Below the pieces are notes generated by a model. It saw nothing but the letters and a program-made list of their open reading frames with translations, had not been told where the DNA came from and ran no database searches. Shown here one piece after another: positions 33,246-44,665 of a DNA stretch of 64,000 nt; positions within the stretch are counted from its first letter, which is position 1; the number at the start of each line of letters is the position of its first letter. Source of the stretch: Tretioscincus oriximinensis (taxonomy: Eukaryota; Chordata; Lepidosauria; Squamata; Gymnophthalmidae); the NCBI GenBank assembly GCA_022410635.1, contig JAJVDF010000359.1, forward strand, positions 39,701-103,700, given 5' to 3'. The position numbers and the translations under genes were made by a program.

Positions 33246-33674
33246 AGCCTGGTTCAGTGAATCCTCCACGATTCTATGATGCTCTGCTTGTTGTTGTCAA
33301 ATAAATTTATTAGGAAACACAAAACCAACAGGCAGCCAAACTCATTAATAAGGTTTACCCATTTATTACACTGTGCACACAAGAGAAAGCATTGGGCAGA
33401 GGTAGGTCCCCAGAGCATGAGTTTCTCTCCTTTCGCATAGACNTTATGCACCACAGTGAAGTTAGGAGCAGCTGCAAGGGGGATGTGTTAAATCTGCATT
33501 TTAGCAGCTATCTCAGTTCTAACGCAGACGCCTGCTGCTAAATTCCAGCTAATGTGAATTTACTAATAAAGAATTAGCATGGTAAGGACATAATTTTCCT
33601 ATGCTCCATCCTATAAAGAAGGACCCTTCCATTAGTGGGTAAGGTTTCTCTGTTCTACAGTAATGCAGAACATC

Positions 33675-33815
33675 CTCCTTTGCTGGAAGTCTTCAAAGAG
33701 AGNCTGGATAGCCACCTGTCTGGGATGGTTTAGTGAATCCTGCTTTGAGAGAGGGTTGGACCCCATGACCCTGGAGGTTCCTTCCATCTCTAGGATTCTG
33801 TGATTCTATGAATGT
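33675..33815 (+). mobile_element. CR1 group B 3' end, sense
   Basis: CTGGAAGTCTTCAAAGAGAG, GTCTGGGATGGTTTAGTGAATCCTGC, ending GATTCTGTGATTCTATGAATG. Only about 140 bp remain. Confidence 0.8.
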
Positions 33816-33939
33816 GCAGACAGATAAGATCTTCAAGAGGACCACAAAAGATCTTGTTCTGGATTGTAGGTAAATACAAAAAGGCTCTTTATTTGAATAG
33901 CCTGAAAGGGTCATTTTAGGTATATAGCGAGGGGGTCTA

Positions 33940-34150
33940 GCATTTTAGAAACAGGATAGGTGGCATGAGCTTTTGCGGACACGTCTATGGACAGTCTTCT
34001 GCCTGGGATGGTTTAAGGAATCGTGCATTGAGCAGGGGGTTGGACCTGATGAGCCTGGAGGACCAATTCTATGATTTTATGATTCTACATCCTCAGATGC
34101 TGAAGAAGACTTCAGCTTTCATAGCTGCTGGAGAGGTAGACCTTCATTTT
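33940..34150. repeat. Hairpin family H1 copy split by a CR1 group B end
   Basis: H1 body (AACAGGATAGGTGGCATGAGCTTTTGCGGACACGTCTA, then CCTCAGATGCTGAAGAAGACTTCAGC) is interrupted at 33998-34088 by a CR1 terminus (GTCTTCTGCCTGGGATGG to ATTTTATGATTCTA). Confidence 0.6.
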
Positions 34151-34604
34151 AAGTTCATGTGCATTGGAACACCCCAACCAGAAGACCAGGCATGGCTCCT
34201 TTGCAGCCAATTGGAGGAGTCTGTGAGACAAACAATGGCCTTGCTTCCATGACACTTTTTTCCAACCAATGACAGAGCAGGATTCCATTCTTTGATGTCA
34301 TACTTGCTGTTCCAACTATAGGCTACTCAGAATCTCAGTGTGGGCGAAGCTCTGTGGGAGTTAAAGGTAAGCTTTATGTGACACGTGGTCTGTGATCTTC
34401 TATTTAATCCTACCCGTGCTTAAATCCATGCAAACTAACTTAGAATTATTTCCTGTTTGACTTCAGCCCCACTGGTCTTCAAATACAACCAGTACAACCA
34501 ATAAACTACAGAAGGCTGCACTTTGTGAAGGAACCTGCTGCTAACCAGAGTGGACTAATCTAGGCAAATAATTTAAGCAATGTAACCAGTCATATACTTT
34601 CCAG
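34151..34604. other. Intergenic stretch, nothing recognised
   Basis: Short open frames only; no exon or repeat family identified. Confidence 0.4.
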
Positions 34605-34945
34605 AAAAACTAGCAAGGGGACGGGAGGATCTTGTGGCACCAACAAGGAAAAAGGTGGGCAGCATGAGCTTTCCTAGACAAGTCTGCTTCTTCAGATGCT
34701 AGGGCCCACAGAATCCAAAGAAGTAGACTTGTCTACAAAACCTCCCTCTGCCTACCTTTTTCTTGCAAAGAGGCTCGTATCACTTTTGAGACTAACTTGA
34801 GAAAAAGTGTGTGGCATAAGCTTTCGTAGACACGTCTACTTGAAGTAGACTACCTTTTTCTTGTTAGAGTCTCAGGTGCAACGAGACCTTTCGTTCTTGC
34901 TAGATTTTCTAGACCAAGACTAACATGGCTAATTCTTTCAAACAC
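34605..34945. repeat. Compound hairpin family H1 copies
   Basis: Two overlapping H1-like units: GGTGGGCAGCATGAGCTTTCCTAGACAAG with its complement-like CTTGTCTACAAAACC, then GTGTGTGGCATAAGCTTTCGTAGACACG. It ends with TTTTCTAGACCAAGACTAACATGGCTAATTC, the family's right-hand extension. Confidence 0.65.
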
Positions 34946-34999
34946 ATTTTCTTGAATATTGTACATGAACAACTTGAGAAATAGTTACACAAAACACTA

Positions 35000-35700
35000 T
35001 ATGTCAATCACTACTATTCAAATACAATTTAGGGCCTGAGGATAATTTTGATTGTGTCTAAGAGCTCGGGTCCTCCCCAACCATTCGACTGACAGTGGAT
35101 TATTAATTTTTGCCAGTTTTTCATCCATCTGTTTATTCCCAGTTTATACATGTGATCTTTTTCTTGAATGAAATCCCCTATTATTTGATCGGCCAAATAG
35201 TGTTGCCATTGATTTATATTCCATTTAGCCCTATCTTTCCATCCAAGAGCAATCACGGCTTGCACGGCCATGTTCATTTGCCTCACCATATATTTGTGCT
35301 CAGTTGTAACTTCATTATATATGGAAAGAATAGCATTTNCTTTAGTTCTGATGACATTATATCCCAGGATATTGTCAAATTCATTCCATGCTAGATTCCA
35401 AAATTCTCTTACCTTGGGACATTCCCATAACCTATGTACGTACAAGCCTCTCATGCCACAGCCATGCCAGCACTGTGGTGTCATATTGGGAATAAAATGC
35501 GACAGACTGCATGGTGTTCTATACCATCTATGTAGGATTTTGAGTTGCAATTCCTTAACTCTATTATTCTTTATTTTGGTAATCCTTTCCCATATTTGAG
35601 TCATTTCAGATAAATTGATTTGTAAATCCGTTTGATTGTTGAGTGTGATGTAACACCATGTGATTGGTTTTTTTTTCATTTCTGTAATAAAAAATACATT
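35000..35700 (-). mobile_element. L1 LINE ORF2 C-terminal fragment, antisense
   Basis: The minus strand keeps a frame of about 210 codons: IKELQ-like VKELQLKILHRWYRTPCSL, then CWHGCGMRGLYVHRLWECPKVREFW, the cysteine/histidine-rich end of L1 ORF2. A poly-A-like end on the minus strand is expected near 35000. Best preserved L1 piece in the window; no catalytic domain. Confidence 0.8.
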
Positions 35701-35924
35701 TTAAAAAAATATGTCAATCACTAGGTAGTGGTACTTCAGTCCCAAAGAACTGGACTAAATTAGGGGAAAACCATTTTCCCCCTGGTTTAATCCCTTTCCT
35801 TGGGAGTGAAACTGGGTTAAAAACTGGGTCAGACTTTAGGCAAAGCCCTCTTGGTCAAATAAAGATCACTTACCTTATTTTGCACTGCATCCAGTACAGT
35901 TCTAGTCTGTTTGTTTATGCCTGA

Positions 35925-36175
35925 AGTAAAAATGTAATTCTCCTAGGATGAATATATGTATGGGAGTTTTTTTATTGTTTGTGATGATAATTATTGTAAG
36001 ACCCTTTGGATAGAGGGCATTATAAATAAATGTTTTATTATTTATTATTAAGTTCCTTGTACCTGGCTGAAAAATTTGATGACTTCAAGCTACCAATGAA
36101 AGCAGAAATATTTAAGCACAAGGGCCTCATCTTTGCTTATGTATGTTTATGTATGCATTCAGTGCTAGTCTGTAG
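35925..36175 (+). repeat. Repeat H4, arm 1 (inverted partner at 40155-40430)
   Basis: ACCCTTTGGATAGAGGGCATTATAAATAAATGTTTTATTATT and TACCAATGAAAGCAGAAATATTTAAGCACAAGGGCCTCATCTTTGCTTATG are reverse complements, with mismatches, of the 40155-40430 segment in the same order. Confidence 0.7.
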
Positions 36176-37235
36176 CCATAGGCTGGCTAGATGACACCTT
36201 TCGGGGGCGTGTTGAAAAACCGTTTTGAAGGTGCCTCCCGGTTTTTTCTCAGGAAAAATAATTCAAAAACAAAAAGAAATTCAAAAAAAAAATTCTTTGT
36301 TTGAAATTATTTTCCTCAGAAAAAACTGGGAGGCATCCCTAATGAGTTTCGGCTTGCTCATTAACTATGACGTAGCGGTGAAGCGAGGTAGCTTGCCCTG
36401 GGGTCCGTATCACTTGCCACGCAAATAATCAGCACACAGACTACACGTCAGGGCAACAGGAGATACTAGGAGGTCCACGGGTCATGGAAGCCTCCTGAAC
36501 GGTGAAAAGTCTCCTCTTTTATTGATAATTTCCATCAGAAGGCGTGTATGATTTTGATGACGGGGTAAAAGGGGTGGAGGATGCCCAACGTGGGCAGATG
36601 ACGTAGGGATGACACGTGATGCCCCCTCCCAAGGGGGTGCAGCCTGAGTACAGTAACCAATCAGAGAAGAGATAGATGTGAGTGTGGTGTGCCTAATTAC
36701 TGGAAACTTAGCTATCATTGAGAGCCCCTGTCAATCAAACTTGACAGGAAGATGATTCATGCCAAGGGTCCAGACTTTGATGACCTCTTGAGTGGCATGA
36801 ACAATGAAGTGAGACCAAGGGTATACAGAAAAGGAGAAGAAGACTAAGAGGTGGCTTCCTTGGAACAATAGTGAAGCCTAGGGCAAGTTTGCACAAGAGA
36901 TTGTCCCATAGGGAGTCAAGCCTGCCTTGGCCAGAGGCAAACAGTTGACTTCCCAGTTGGTAATGGGATTTAAATGTCTCTATTGTNANNCTGTGCANGA
37001 GTCAGNGNCTACCCTTCACAGGTGCCCCCAGGGAGAGGAAAGAGGGATTAAGAGAGTTCCTGAGTGTATACAGGGTTGAGGGAAAGGTCAGCTTGACCAA
37101 GGAAATTTTGAAAATTTCTTACCCAGAGGCCTCTTCTAGATAGCTAGTTCCAGCTATAAATGATATAAAATAATATATTTTAATTCTAATATGTGTCCCA
37201 GAGGGAGAATCCCAACACATCCCCAAACCAGGTTT
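36176..37235. other. Intergenic stretch
   Basis: 36190-36345 shares GAAGGTGCCTCCCGGTTTTTTCTCAGG-like elements with repeat R5 (50895, 52190). A cluster of N bases lies at 36987-37007. No exon recognised. Confidence 0.4.
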
Positions 37236-37239
37236 CCAA

Positions 37240-37440
37240 CACACACACACCAAAAGAGATAATCTGGTCAGCCTACGTGTAATATGTGGAAAAACGGACC
37301 TGGAAAAGACTTTTAACCTATCGCACAACACTAGAGCCCCGGTCCACATTCCATGAAGCTGATGGGCAGGAAAGATCAGACAAGGGGAAGCATTTTTTTC
37401 ACCCAGAGAATCATCTTAGATTTTACTTCCAAAGATCTCA
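37240..37440 (+). mobile_element. CR1 group A internal fragment, sense, decayed
   Basis: AACCTATCGCACAACACTAGAGCCCCGGTCC, GAAGCTGATGGGCAGGAAAG and TTTTTTTCACCCAGAGAATCATC are in ORF2-tail order. Confidence 0.65.
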
Positions 37441-37504
37441 GAGTGGCCAACAATAAAAGTAGAAATGCAAAATTGGCATATAAAAACAGTGTCAAAAAGT
37501 TGTA

Positions 37505-37990
37505 AGGAACATAAGAACATAAGAACATAAGAAGAGCCATCCTGGATCAGGCCACAGCCCATCGAGTCCAGCATTCTGTGTCACACAGAGGCCCACCAGA
37601 TGCACCTGGGCAGTCCAAACAGAGGAAAGCAAAATATGCTGCTCCTGTTCGTGACTCCCTGCAAATGGCATTTCAAGAGTCCTGCCTGTTGCTCCATCCC
37701 GGAGGCTACATCCAGACAACTATCTTAGTATCCATTTATACCCTTAGTGTCCATAAACCTGTCTAGTCCTGTCTTGAAACTATCCAAGCTGTCAGCTACC
37801 ACTACCTCTTCAGGAAGTAAATTCCACAGGCCGATGACCCTCTGGGTGAAAAGATACTTTCCTTTGTCTGTTCTCACTTTTCTACCCAACAGTTTTAAGG
37901 AGGGCCCTCTGGTCCTTGTGTTGTGTGATAGAGAAAACATTTTTTCTCTATTCACCCTGTCGATCCCATGCATGATTTTGTACACTGGGG
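37505..37990 (-). mobile_element. CR1 group A 3' fragment, antisense
   Basis: Starts with a triple ACATAAGA terminus and covers the ORF2 tail up to VYKIMHGIDRVNREKM without stops, cut at TTTTGTACACTGG. One of the younger copies. Confidence 0.88.
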
Positions 37991-38580
37991 GTAGCCACCA
38001 AGAAGGCCCCTGTGATAAAAAGAGAAAAATGCTGGATCTTATTTAGAAGATTCTGCCACCCCACAGGGTGAAATCACAGGGGAAATCAGTCTTGCTGGTT
38101 GTTCCTACAATAGTTCAGGAAATACAATAGTACTTCCAAGTATTTCAATGATTTAAAATTCCCATGCTTCGAATCTATGCTTCATGATTATTTTTTAAAA
38201 AATCCTATTTCATCTCTACCTTTGTCGCTATTTTGTAAAAACCCAAGTAGAGAAAGTTTTTTCCACAAACACCAATGCATCAGGACTTCATCCACAGGTG
38301 TTTTGTGACTGTCATGGATATGTGTAGCAAACCCCATATAGAGCCAGGATAAACTCACATGGGAAGATAGGATCACAAGGGTAGTCCTGTTGGATCCAAC
38401 CGCAGCCCATCTAATCCAGGAATATACAGCACCAGATTTGGCCAACGAAATGTTCTGGATATTTTCAAGTGGAAGGAGACAAAACTTTTGCCCCTCTTGA
38501 CTCTGCAAATGCCACTTAGATGACACCTGTCCATCCCTTCACCTGTCCATCCCTCCACCTGTCCTTTAATGCTATTGGCC
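37991..38580. other. Intergenic stretch with a decayed CR1 piece
   Basis: 38380-38530 (GTCCTGTTGGATCCAACCGCAGCCCATCTAATCCAGG) is a degraded antisense CR1 A 3' region. The rest is unassigned. Confidence 0.45.
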
Positions 38581-38725
38581 TCCAACTGGTGTAGCAGTTA
38601 GTCAAACTCTTATCTGGAAGTCTCCCGGTCCGATCCTGCCCTCCTCTACAAAAGCCTGCTGGGTGACCTTGGGCTAGTCACAGTTCTTCAGCGTTCTCTA
38701 AGCCCCACCTATTTCACAGGGGNTC
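38581..38725 (+). mobile_element. Sauria-type SINE, 5' part
   Basis: CTGGTGTAGCAGTTAGTC, then CCGGTCCGATCCTGCC (degraded B-box) and GCTGGGTGACCTTGGGCTAGTCACAG. It lacks the 3' tail and breaks off near the N at 38723. Confidence 0.75.
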
Positions 38726-38814
38726 CGTGCTCACAACGTTTTTCTACCTTGTTCGTAGCGCAATCAGGAAGTCTCGGGCACACGTGCTCAGTGTTTTTCA
38801 GTAGTCTATTTTTC

Positions 38815-39925
38815 CAAGTAATTTTTTTTAATTGATTTTTCAAACAGAAACGAAACAAAAACTTATATGTGATACAATACAACCAACAAAGCGTTAACGC
38901 ATTAAATCCCCCCAGGATACAGGATCAGACTATAGGAGAAGTCGTTGGTCACAAAGNGTGTCAATGGTGGGAGTTAGAATGATAGATCTATTGTTCTCAA
39001 CTATTAACGGCCTCCAGTTAGTTTCCCAAGAGTCAGCAGTATTTACACTCATGGCCTGGAGACTTTTATTCTCTTATAGCATCATGTAATAGAAACTCTG
39101 CTAGATATTGGCACCATAAAGAAATGGTCCATTTATGCTTAAATTCTCATCCTTGAGCTATCACTATTTGGCCTTCTCAAATGGCCCTCTGAAGAATGAA
39201 AGAGTACTGCTGGGTGAAGTTCAACTGTTTGGTTGCTCCTATGATCACAAGTTGTTTTGATCTCTCTTTGATCAAATAGCATTCAGTTCTTCCGTAATTT
39301 GGTCCCAAAATGCCGTAATCACATTACGTAACATATGGTTAAGATTGCCACTTTCCGTACCGTCATGCCAGCAATAAGGGGGGAAAACCCCATATGCAAT
39401 AGCTGTGCGGGCGTTCGATACCACCTTGTCAGAACTTTAATTTGAAGTTCTTTAATCTTATTGTTCTTAACTTTTTCAGTGGCCAAAAGCCACTGTTTCC
39501 ATTCCAGTTCTGAAAAGGCGATATTGTTACCCCACTTAGTCTTCAAGTAGAATTATTGTCATATTTTCTAATAATTAATAATTCATATAAAGCCCCTGTT
39601 ATTCTCCCCTCCCCTTGATTCTTTTAGTAATTATTTCTTCTATTTCTTGTCTTTCAGTAGACATTGCTCTCTAAATAGCTGTGTTATGAATAAAATTATG
39701 GACCGCCATTTCTGCGTTGGTCCAGGCCAAGTTCTCTTATTTGGGTGATATTAAGGGGATGTCCGTTTATATCATGAAAATCTCCCAACCTCTCTTTCTC
39801 TAGATGTTTCAAATAAAATGCCAAATGTTTATTTCCCATACGGTTAGAAAAGTGGGGTATACAAACTGATTCTCCTCCTCCTTTTTCTTCTTCCTCTTTT
39901 TTCTCTTCCATCTTTGTCTTCTCCT
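38815..39925 (-). mobile_element. L1 LINE ORF2 C-terminal fragment, antisense, decayed
   Basis: The minus strand reads KVKNNKIKELQIKVLTRWYRTPAQL, closely parallel to the L1 piece at 35000-35700 (VKELQLKILHRWYRTPCSL). Beyond this only scattered similarity remains. The TTTTTTTTAATTG run near 38822 is a candidate reversed poly-A end. Confidence 0.65.
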
Positions 39926-40135
39926 CCATGAATTTGTCCAATTCTTTCCTAAACCCATCCAGGCTGGTAACTATCATCACATCCTTTGGAAGTAAATTCC
40001 ATCGATAGATAAACCCTCTAGGTGAAAAAAATCCTTCCCCTTGTCTATCCTATCTCTCTTGCCCATCAGCTCCATAGAATGTCTCCCGGGTTCTCATGTT
40101 GTACAATAGGTTAAAGACTTTTCTATGTCCATTTT
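39926..40135 (-). mobile_element. CR1 group A internal fragment, antisense
   Basis: CATGAATTTGTCCAATTC, CCATCCAGGCTGGTAACTATC, GGAAGTAAATTCCATCG and TGTTGTACAATAGGTTAAAGAC are in the usual order; neither end of the element is present. Confidence 0.7.
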
Positions 40136-40154
40136 TTCCACATATTAGGGTATG

Positions 40155-40430
40155 TCTGGCCACAATCGATCACTGAATACATACATAAACATTCATAAGC
40201 AAAGATGAACCCCTTGTTCTTCAACATTTCCGCTTTCATTGGTAGCTTGAGGTAATCAGGTTTTTTAACCAGGTACAAGGCACTTAATAATAAAATAATA
40301 AAACAATATAACGTTTATTTATAATGCCCTTTTTTCCAAAGGGCCTTACAATAAAACATATGTAATAATCATAACAAACAACGAAAAGTTCCAATCCTAG
40401 TAGAATTAGACTAATTCAAAGAACTTCTAA
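40155..40430 (-). repeat. Repeat H4, arm 2 (inverted partner at 35925-36175)
   Basis: TCACTGAATACATACATAAACATTCATAAGCAAAGATGA, GCTTTCATTGGTAGCTTGA, ACCAGGTACAAGGCACTTAATAATAAA and TTATAATGCCC...TCCAAAGGGCCTTACAATAA read as the reverse complement of arm 1. Confidence 0.7.
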
Positions 40431-41182
40431 ATTTTAGAACAGCTACATGAATATAAATAAATGTTTTAAAAAGAATGTTTTTGTCCTTTTCAAGATATTT
40501 CTCCGTTATTTCTTCATCTGCTATTNATTCCAACCGTCGTTCATTCATGTTGATGTCCCACTTTCCCTCTGAAGAGTCCACTCCTCTTTATTTTGTGCTC
40601 TCCACAATCGGGTGCAGTGCACAATGCTAAGAAGTAGGGCATACAGAACTCTGAACTTCCATAGCCAAATGAGGATTTAAACTAAGGAATTATTGGCCAG
40701 ATTATGGAAGAGACCTTTGGCAGAATTTCAGATCTCTGAAGTTCACTTATTCAGTCCTGGGTAACCTAACTGATTGATTGAGTGATGGATGGATGGATGG
40801 ATTCATTCATTCATGGACTGTTGCATTGATTTAAGCTTCACAGGCTGTTGACAAGATGAGATCAATTCCAATTTATGGAAAGCTGGGCTGCGGAAAGATC
40901 TCTGGTACAGAACATAAGCTGAAGAAATAATCGTGTGAAACATATTGAGTTCTGGGGAAGCTACAGTATATAAATCCAATTAACAAAGCATTAGAGACAA
41001 ATGCCAGTAAGCCCATAACTAGTGATCCAGTTAAAGAATTTGTCTGCNTAAGGCTAATGGTAATCCAGATCAGCTCTGTACTAAGAATTGTCTAATCTGC
41101 AATAGTGATAAATCACTGTAATCAGTATTACATCCATACCAGTGGGGCCTAGTCCATTTGTAGACAATACCTGGGTGAATCT
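40431..41182. other. Intergenic stretch, nothing recognised
   Basis: A short GGATGGATGGATTCATTCATTCATGG run at 40786-40815 is an inverted GGAT/ATTC microsatellite. No exon identified. Confidence 0.45.
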
Positions 41183-41360
41183 AGCAAAGGGTTCTCATGG
41201 CACTTCAGAAGCTAACAAGAAATAGGTCAGGGGGTTAACAACTTGTCTACAAAAGCTCATGTCACCTGCCCTATTTCTTGTTAGTCTCTAAAGTGCTATG
41301 AGAACCCCTTGCTAGATTCCCAGGGCCCAGAATCACACGGCTGTTTCTTTGAAATCTTAA
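41183..41360. repeat. Hairpin family H1 copy
   Basis: GAATCTAGCAAAGGGTTCTCATGGCACTTCAGAAGCTAACAAGAAATAGG faces CCTATTTCTTGTTAGTCTCTAAAGTGCTATGAGAACCCCTTGCTAGATTC across a 50-bp centre with ACAAAAGCTCATGTCACC; the CACACGGCTGTTTCTTTGAAAT extension follows. Confidence 0.8.
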
Positions 41361-41459
41361 ACTGCATGAATATTGCTGTGACAGCTAGAGGCATCAAATC
41401 CACATTGCAGCTAATGTGTATCAAGCAAATCCAGATTTACTCATCCAGATTTTTATTCA

Positions 41460-42325
41460 TTCATTTTTATTTCTTTGAGAATTTATATCTTGCCATTCAC
41501 CATTGGGCCCAGGGCAGGAAACAAAAGTCCAAAAGAGCACAAAAAATATTGAAAGTGAGTAAAATATTTAAAGTACCCATCCCCTAACTCCTTCCTTGGA
41601 AGGACAGGATGTGGTGGGACCTAGGAGTCAAAGGCCTGGGTGAAGAGGCACATTTTTACCAGGTGCCCAAAGCTGTTCATTGTAGGAGCCTGGCAAGCAT
41701 CTAGAAGAATGATATTCCAGAGTGAGGGAGTCACCACAGAGAAGGCCCTCCTAGGCAGTGCTGGGAGTCTTCCGTCAGGAAATCGTGCCCTGGAAGCCCG
41801 AAAATCTCAGGCATTTGGCATTGTGATATCAGTTCCGAGATGGGACCGGAAGTGACATCACTCTGGCCACCATTCCCAGAAGCTGAGATCGGAAATGACC
41901 GTGAATGTCACTTCTGGCCCCGGGGCACCCTTTCTGGAAGCAGGGGGCAGAAGTGTCATTGCAGTGATGTTGCTCGTTGCCCTCTCATATTTCTCGTCCG
42001 TTTCTCTCTGAGGATTCGAACGTCATATGAGAATGGAAAATCTCACAAAACATATGAGATTCTCATGCATTTTCCAGCACTGCTCCTATTGCCCCCACCC
42101 CTTGCATCTCTGAAAGGGGAGGGGCAACCTGAAGGCCTTCTCCTGGAGTTCTTAGTGCACAGGCAGGTCTGTATGGGAGAAGATGAGATAGCCGGGGCCT
42201 AAGCCATGCATGGTAAAGTATGATAAATGCATAAAGGGCCAAAGGGTCATCAGAGAGAAAAGAAAGCAAGAAAACTCCATTGCTGGCTTCTTGTTTTTGC
42301 CTACAAGCTACTAGAATCGCCATTG
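41460..42325 (-). mobile_element. L2 LINE fragment, antisense, decayed
   Basis: Plus-strand cues of the L2 3' region: CATTTTTACCAGGTGCCCAAAGCTG, CACAGAGAAGGCCCTCCTAGG and AGGGGCAACCTGAAGGCCTTCTCC. The insert at 41830-41960 carries CCGGAAGTGACATCAC-type motifs not belonging to L2. Confidence 0.65.
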
Positions 42326-42411
42326 ATGTGCGATCTACTGCCAGTAACCCATTGCGTAACCTTTATCCATCTGCTCTCCCCAGTTATTCTGAAGATCTCG
42401 CTGACCAAGCC

Positions 42412-42469
42412 ATGAGGATTTTCCACTTCTTGGTTGCCCTTTTCTTTATCATGCTCCTTGTGAGTCCAG
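42412..42469 (+). CDS. Beta-defensin exon 1 (signal peptide)
   Basis: Nineteen codons (MRIFHFLVALFFIMLLVSP) plus one base, then GTAAGC. Length (58 nt), ATG-AGG start, hydrophobic core and phase 1 equal those of the 57235 and 28330 first exons. The preceding CTCTCCCCAG at 42374-42383 could be a 5' UTR acceptor; no TATA box is visible. The only downstream phase-compatible cysteine exon without a nearer partner is 54459-54604, which would need a 12-kb intron filled with mobile elements. Alternatively its own second exon was lost. As an exon it is well supported; the pairing is not. Confidence 0.7.
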
Positions 42470-42629
42470 GTAAGCTGCAGGCTGCAGATCCAACCGGCAA
42501 TAAAACACAGCAAAGGTCAGGCATCGTCACTTGGTTCGTCACCAGTCCGAGTTGATCCATCTTGATTTGGAACATACCCATGTCGGGCTTAAACATCCTT
42601 GGTGTCCTACAAGCATCAGTGTCTAGCAA

Positions 42630-42770
42630 GCAGCTCTCATAGTACCTTAGAGGTTAACAGGAAACAAAGAGGCAGCATGAGCTTTTGTAGAAAAGTCTAC
42701 TTCTTCCAATCCTATGGAGTGAACAAGTGCCAGGGGACAGACATTTATAGCCAGCTGGGCACCTTGTTTG
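42630..42770. repeat. Hairpin family H1 fragment
   Basis: GTCTAGCAAGCAGCTCTCATAGTACCTTAGAGGTTAACAGGAAAC and GCAGCATGAGCTTTTGTAGAAAAGTCTACTTCTTCC; the right arm is absent. Confidence 0.65.
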
Positions 42771-42999
42771 ATTTTCTATTCCCAGTCAGACACCCTGTGC
42801 CACCCAAGCCCCACCTTTTCTTTTGGGTTTTTTTTGGGGGGCAAGCTCCGCTCACATCCACACGGACTGCACCCACACCCCGCTCCCTCAACTCCAAAGT
42901 TCCGAGCCCTGTCATTGGTCATCAGAGTTTGAACGCTGGACTCATTGATGCACATTTTATTAATAGAGTGTTTTTTATTGGTTTACCACCTGAAACATA

Positions 43000-43200
43000 G
43001 GTGGCCCTCCTGGTTGTAGCACCTCTCCCAGCAGCAAAGGGAGTGGGAACCCAAGGCTGGGCCTTCTCTGTGTTGGACCCAGACTAGGGAATAGTCTAGC
43101 CTTTGAGATATGTCAATCATAATCACTGATTCATTCAGAAAATATTTGAAGATGCACATCTTTAACCTGCCCTTGGGGCGGGGAGGAGGAGGAAGAGGAG
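43000..43200 (+). mobile_element. L2 LINE 3' fragment, sense, decayed
   Basis: CTGGGCCTTCTCTGTGTTGGACCCAGACTAGGGAATAG and AAATATTTGAAGATGCACATCTTTAACCTGCCC parallel the AFS...P.LWN and LK.HLF ends of L2 ORF2. Confidence 0.5.
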
Positions 43201-44270
43201 GAATAAAGGCCTTTTGCTTTATCTACAAAGTCCGTAAAATAAAATAAAAAATTGCAAAGTGTATATAGCACATAGGTTATGTAACCTGCCATCTCTTTAA
43301 TACACTTCACACTCCAAGCATCTTCTTTACAAGAAGACAGAAAAACAAATTAGTAAATGAGTGAATAAGCAAATGGGCATGTGAGTAACTGAGCATGCTG
43401 AGTAATATAGTGATAAGCTATAATATCAACATTTCAGTGATCCCACGGGAAATGTTCTGTCTGGTAGAAATTGAAGGTCATATCTAACCATCCAGCAGTA
43501 AACGTGTACAGACTGGGTTTAACTAGAAAACCCAGCAGTTTCAAGACAGTTAGACTGCTCCAACATGTTTACGTCCTAATAGTTCTCCTTGAAATCCAGA
43601 CGCCACAAGAAACAACCTAAAAAGCTTTATCTTAAAGATTCTCTGTTCACAGCTTTCCTTTAAACCTTCTTAAATTTATATTGAGTCCCAAACAAAAGGT
43701 TTTTGCCCAGGAAAAAAAATAAAACTTATTCTTCAGTATGGAAAACGAGAACAGAATGTTTAAAAGTAAAGGGGTAACCAAGGCTTAAATCCTTTAACTC
43801 CTTCTTTTAGGCTGTTTCTACATTGGCCCTTATTCTAGGATTACCAAAGAGAATCTGGGATAGAAGATTACAACATTAATGAGTGGGGAAAATGGTTCTT
43901 GTTCCCCCAGGTACTACAAGTATTGGAACCTTCACCTGATGAAAAGTCCTCTCTTTTATAGCCATTAAAAGTGTAAACTTCAATCCCAGATTGTGTCTGG
44001 GTTAACCCCGCCTTAATCTGGATTATATAACGGAGTAGAGGCCTGCTGCTATCCACATGGCAGTACAGACGATGGCTCGGCCTTATTCCTGAGTATATCT
44101 TGAAATAGACTTCCCCCCCAACTACATGCTAAGAACCCCCCACCCCCTTCTACATTCTAAGTCTGGCAGGGGGTGTTCTGGTTTAGCCCAACTCTTCAGG
44201 AATAAAGATGGATTAAAAGTACATCTACAGAACATATTCCCAGGACCTATTGAAATTTCCACACTCACGC
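43201..44270. other. Intergenic stretch, nothing recognised
   Basis: AT-rich; no exon, hairpin or LINE piece could be assigned with confidence. Confidence 0.4.
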
Positions 44271-44274
44271 GAAG

Positions 44275-44665
44275 GACAGAGGGCCCTCCTTAAAACTGTT
44301 GGGTAGAAAAGTGAGAACAAAGGAAAGTATTTTTTTCACCCAGAGGGTCATTGGCCTGTGGAATTTACTTCCTGAAGAGGTGGTGGTAGCTAACAGCTTG
44401 GATAGTTTCAAGACAGGACTAGACAGGTTTATGGACACCAAGGCCGTAAATGGATACTAGGATGGATGTCTGGATGTTGCCTCTGGGATGGAGCCACAGG
44501 CAGGACTCCTGAAATACCATTTGCAGGGAGTCATGAACAGGAGCATATTTTGCTTTCCTCTGTTCGGATTGCCCAGGGGCATCTGGTGGGCCTCTGTGTG
44601 ACACAGAATGCTGGACGTGATGGGCTGTGGCCTGATCCAGGATGGCTCTTCTGATGTTCAGGTCC
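44275..44665 (+). mobile_element. CR1 group A 3' fragment, sense
   Basis: ORF2 tail from AGGGCCCTCCTTAAAACTG to GACACCAAGGCCGTAAATGG, then the non-coding 3' end to GATGGCTCTTCTGATGTTC. Terminus reduced to a single unit. Confidence 0.85.

Noticed and set aside
35029..35679. 216-codon minus-strand gene
   Set aside because: L1 ORF2 C-terminal segment with the CWHGC...HRLWECP pattern; 5'-truncated retroelement.
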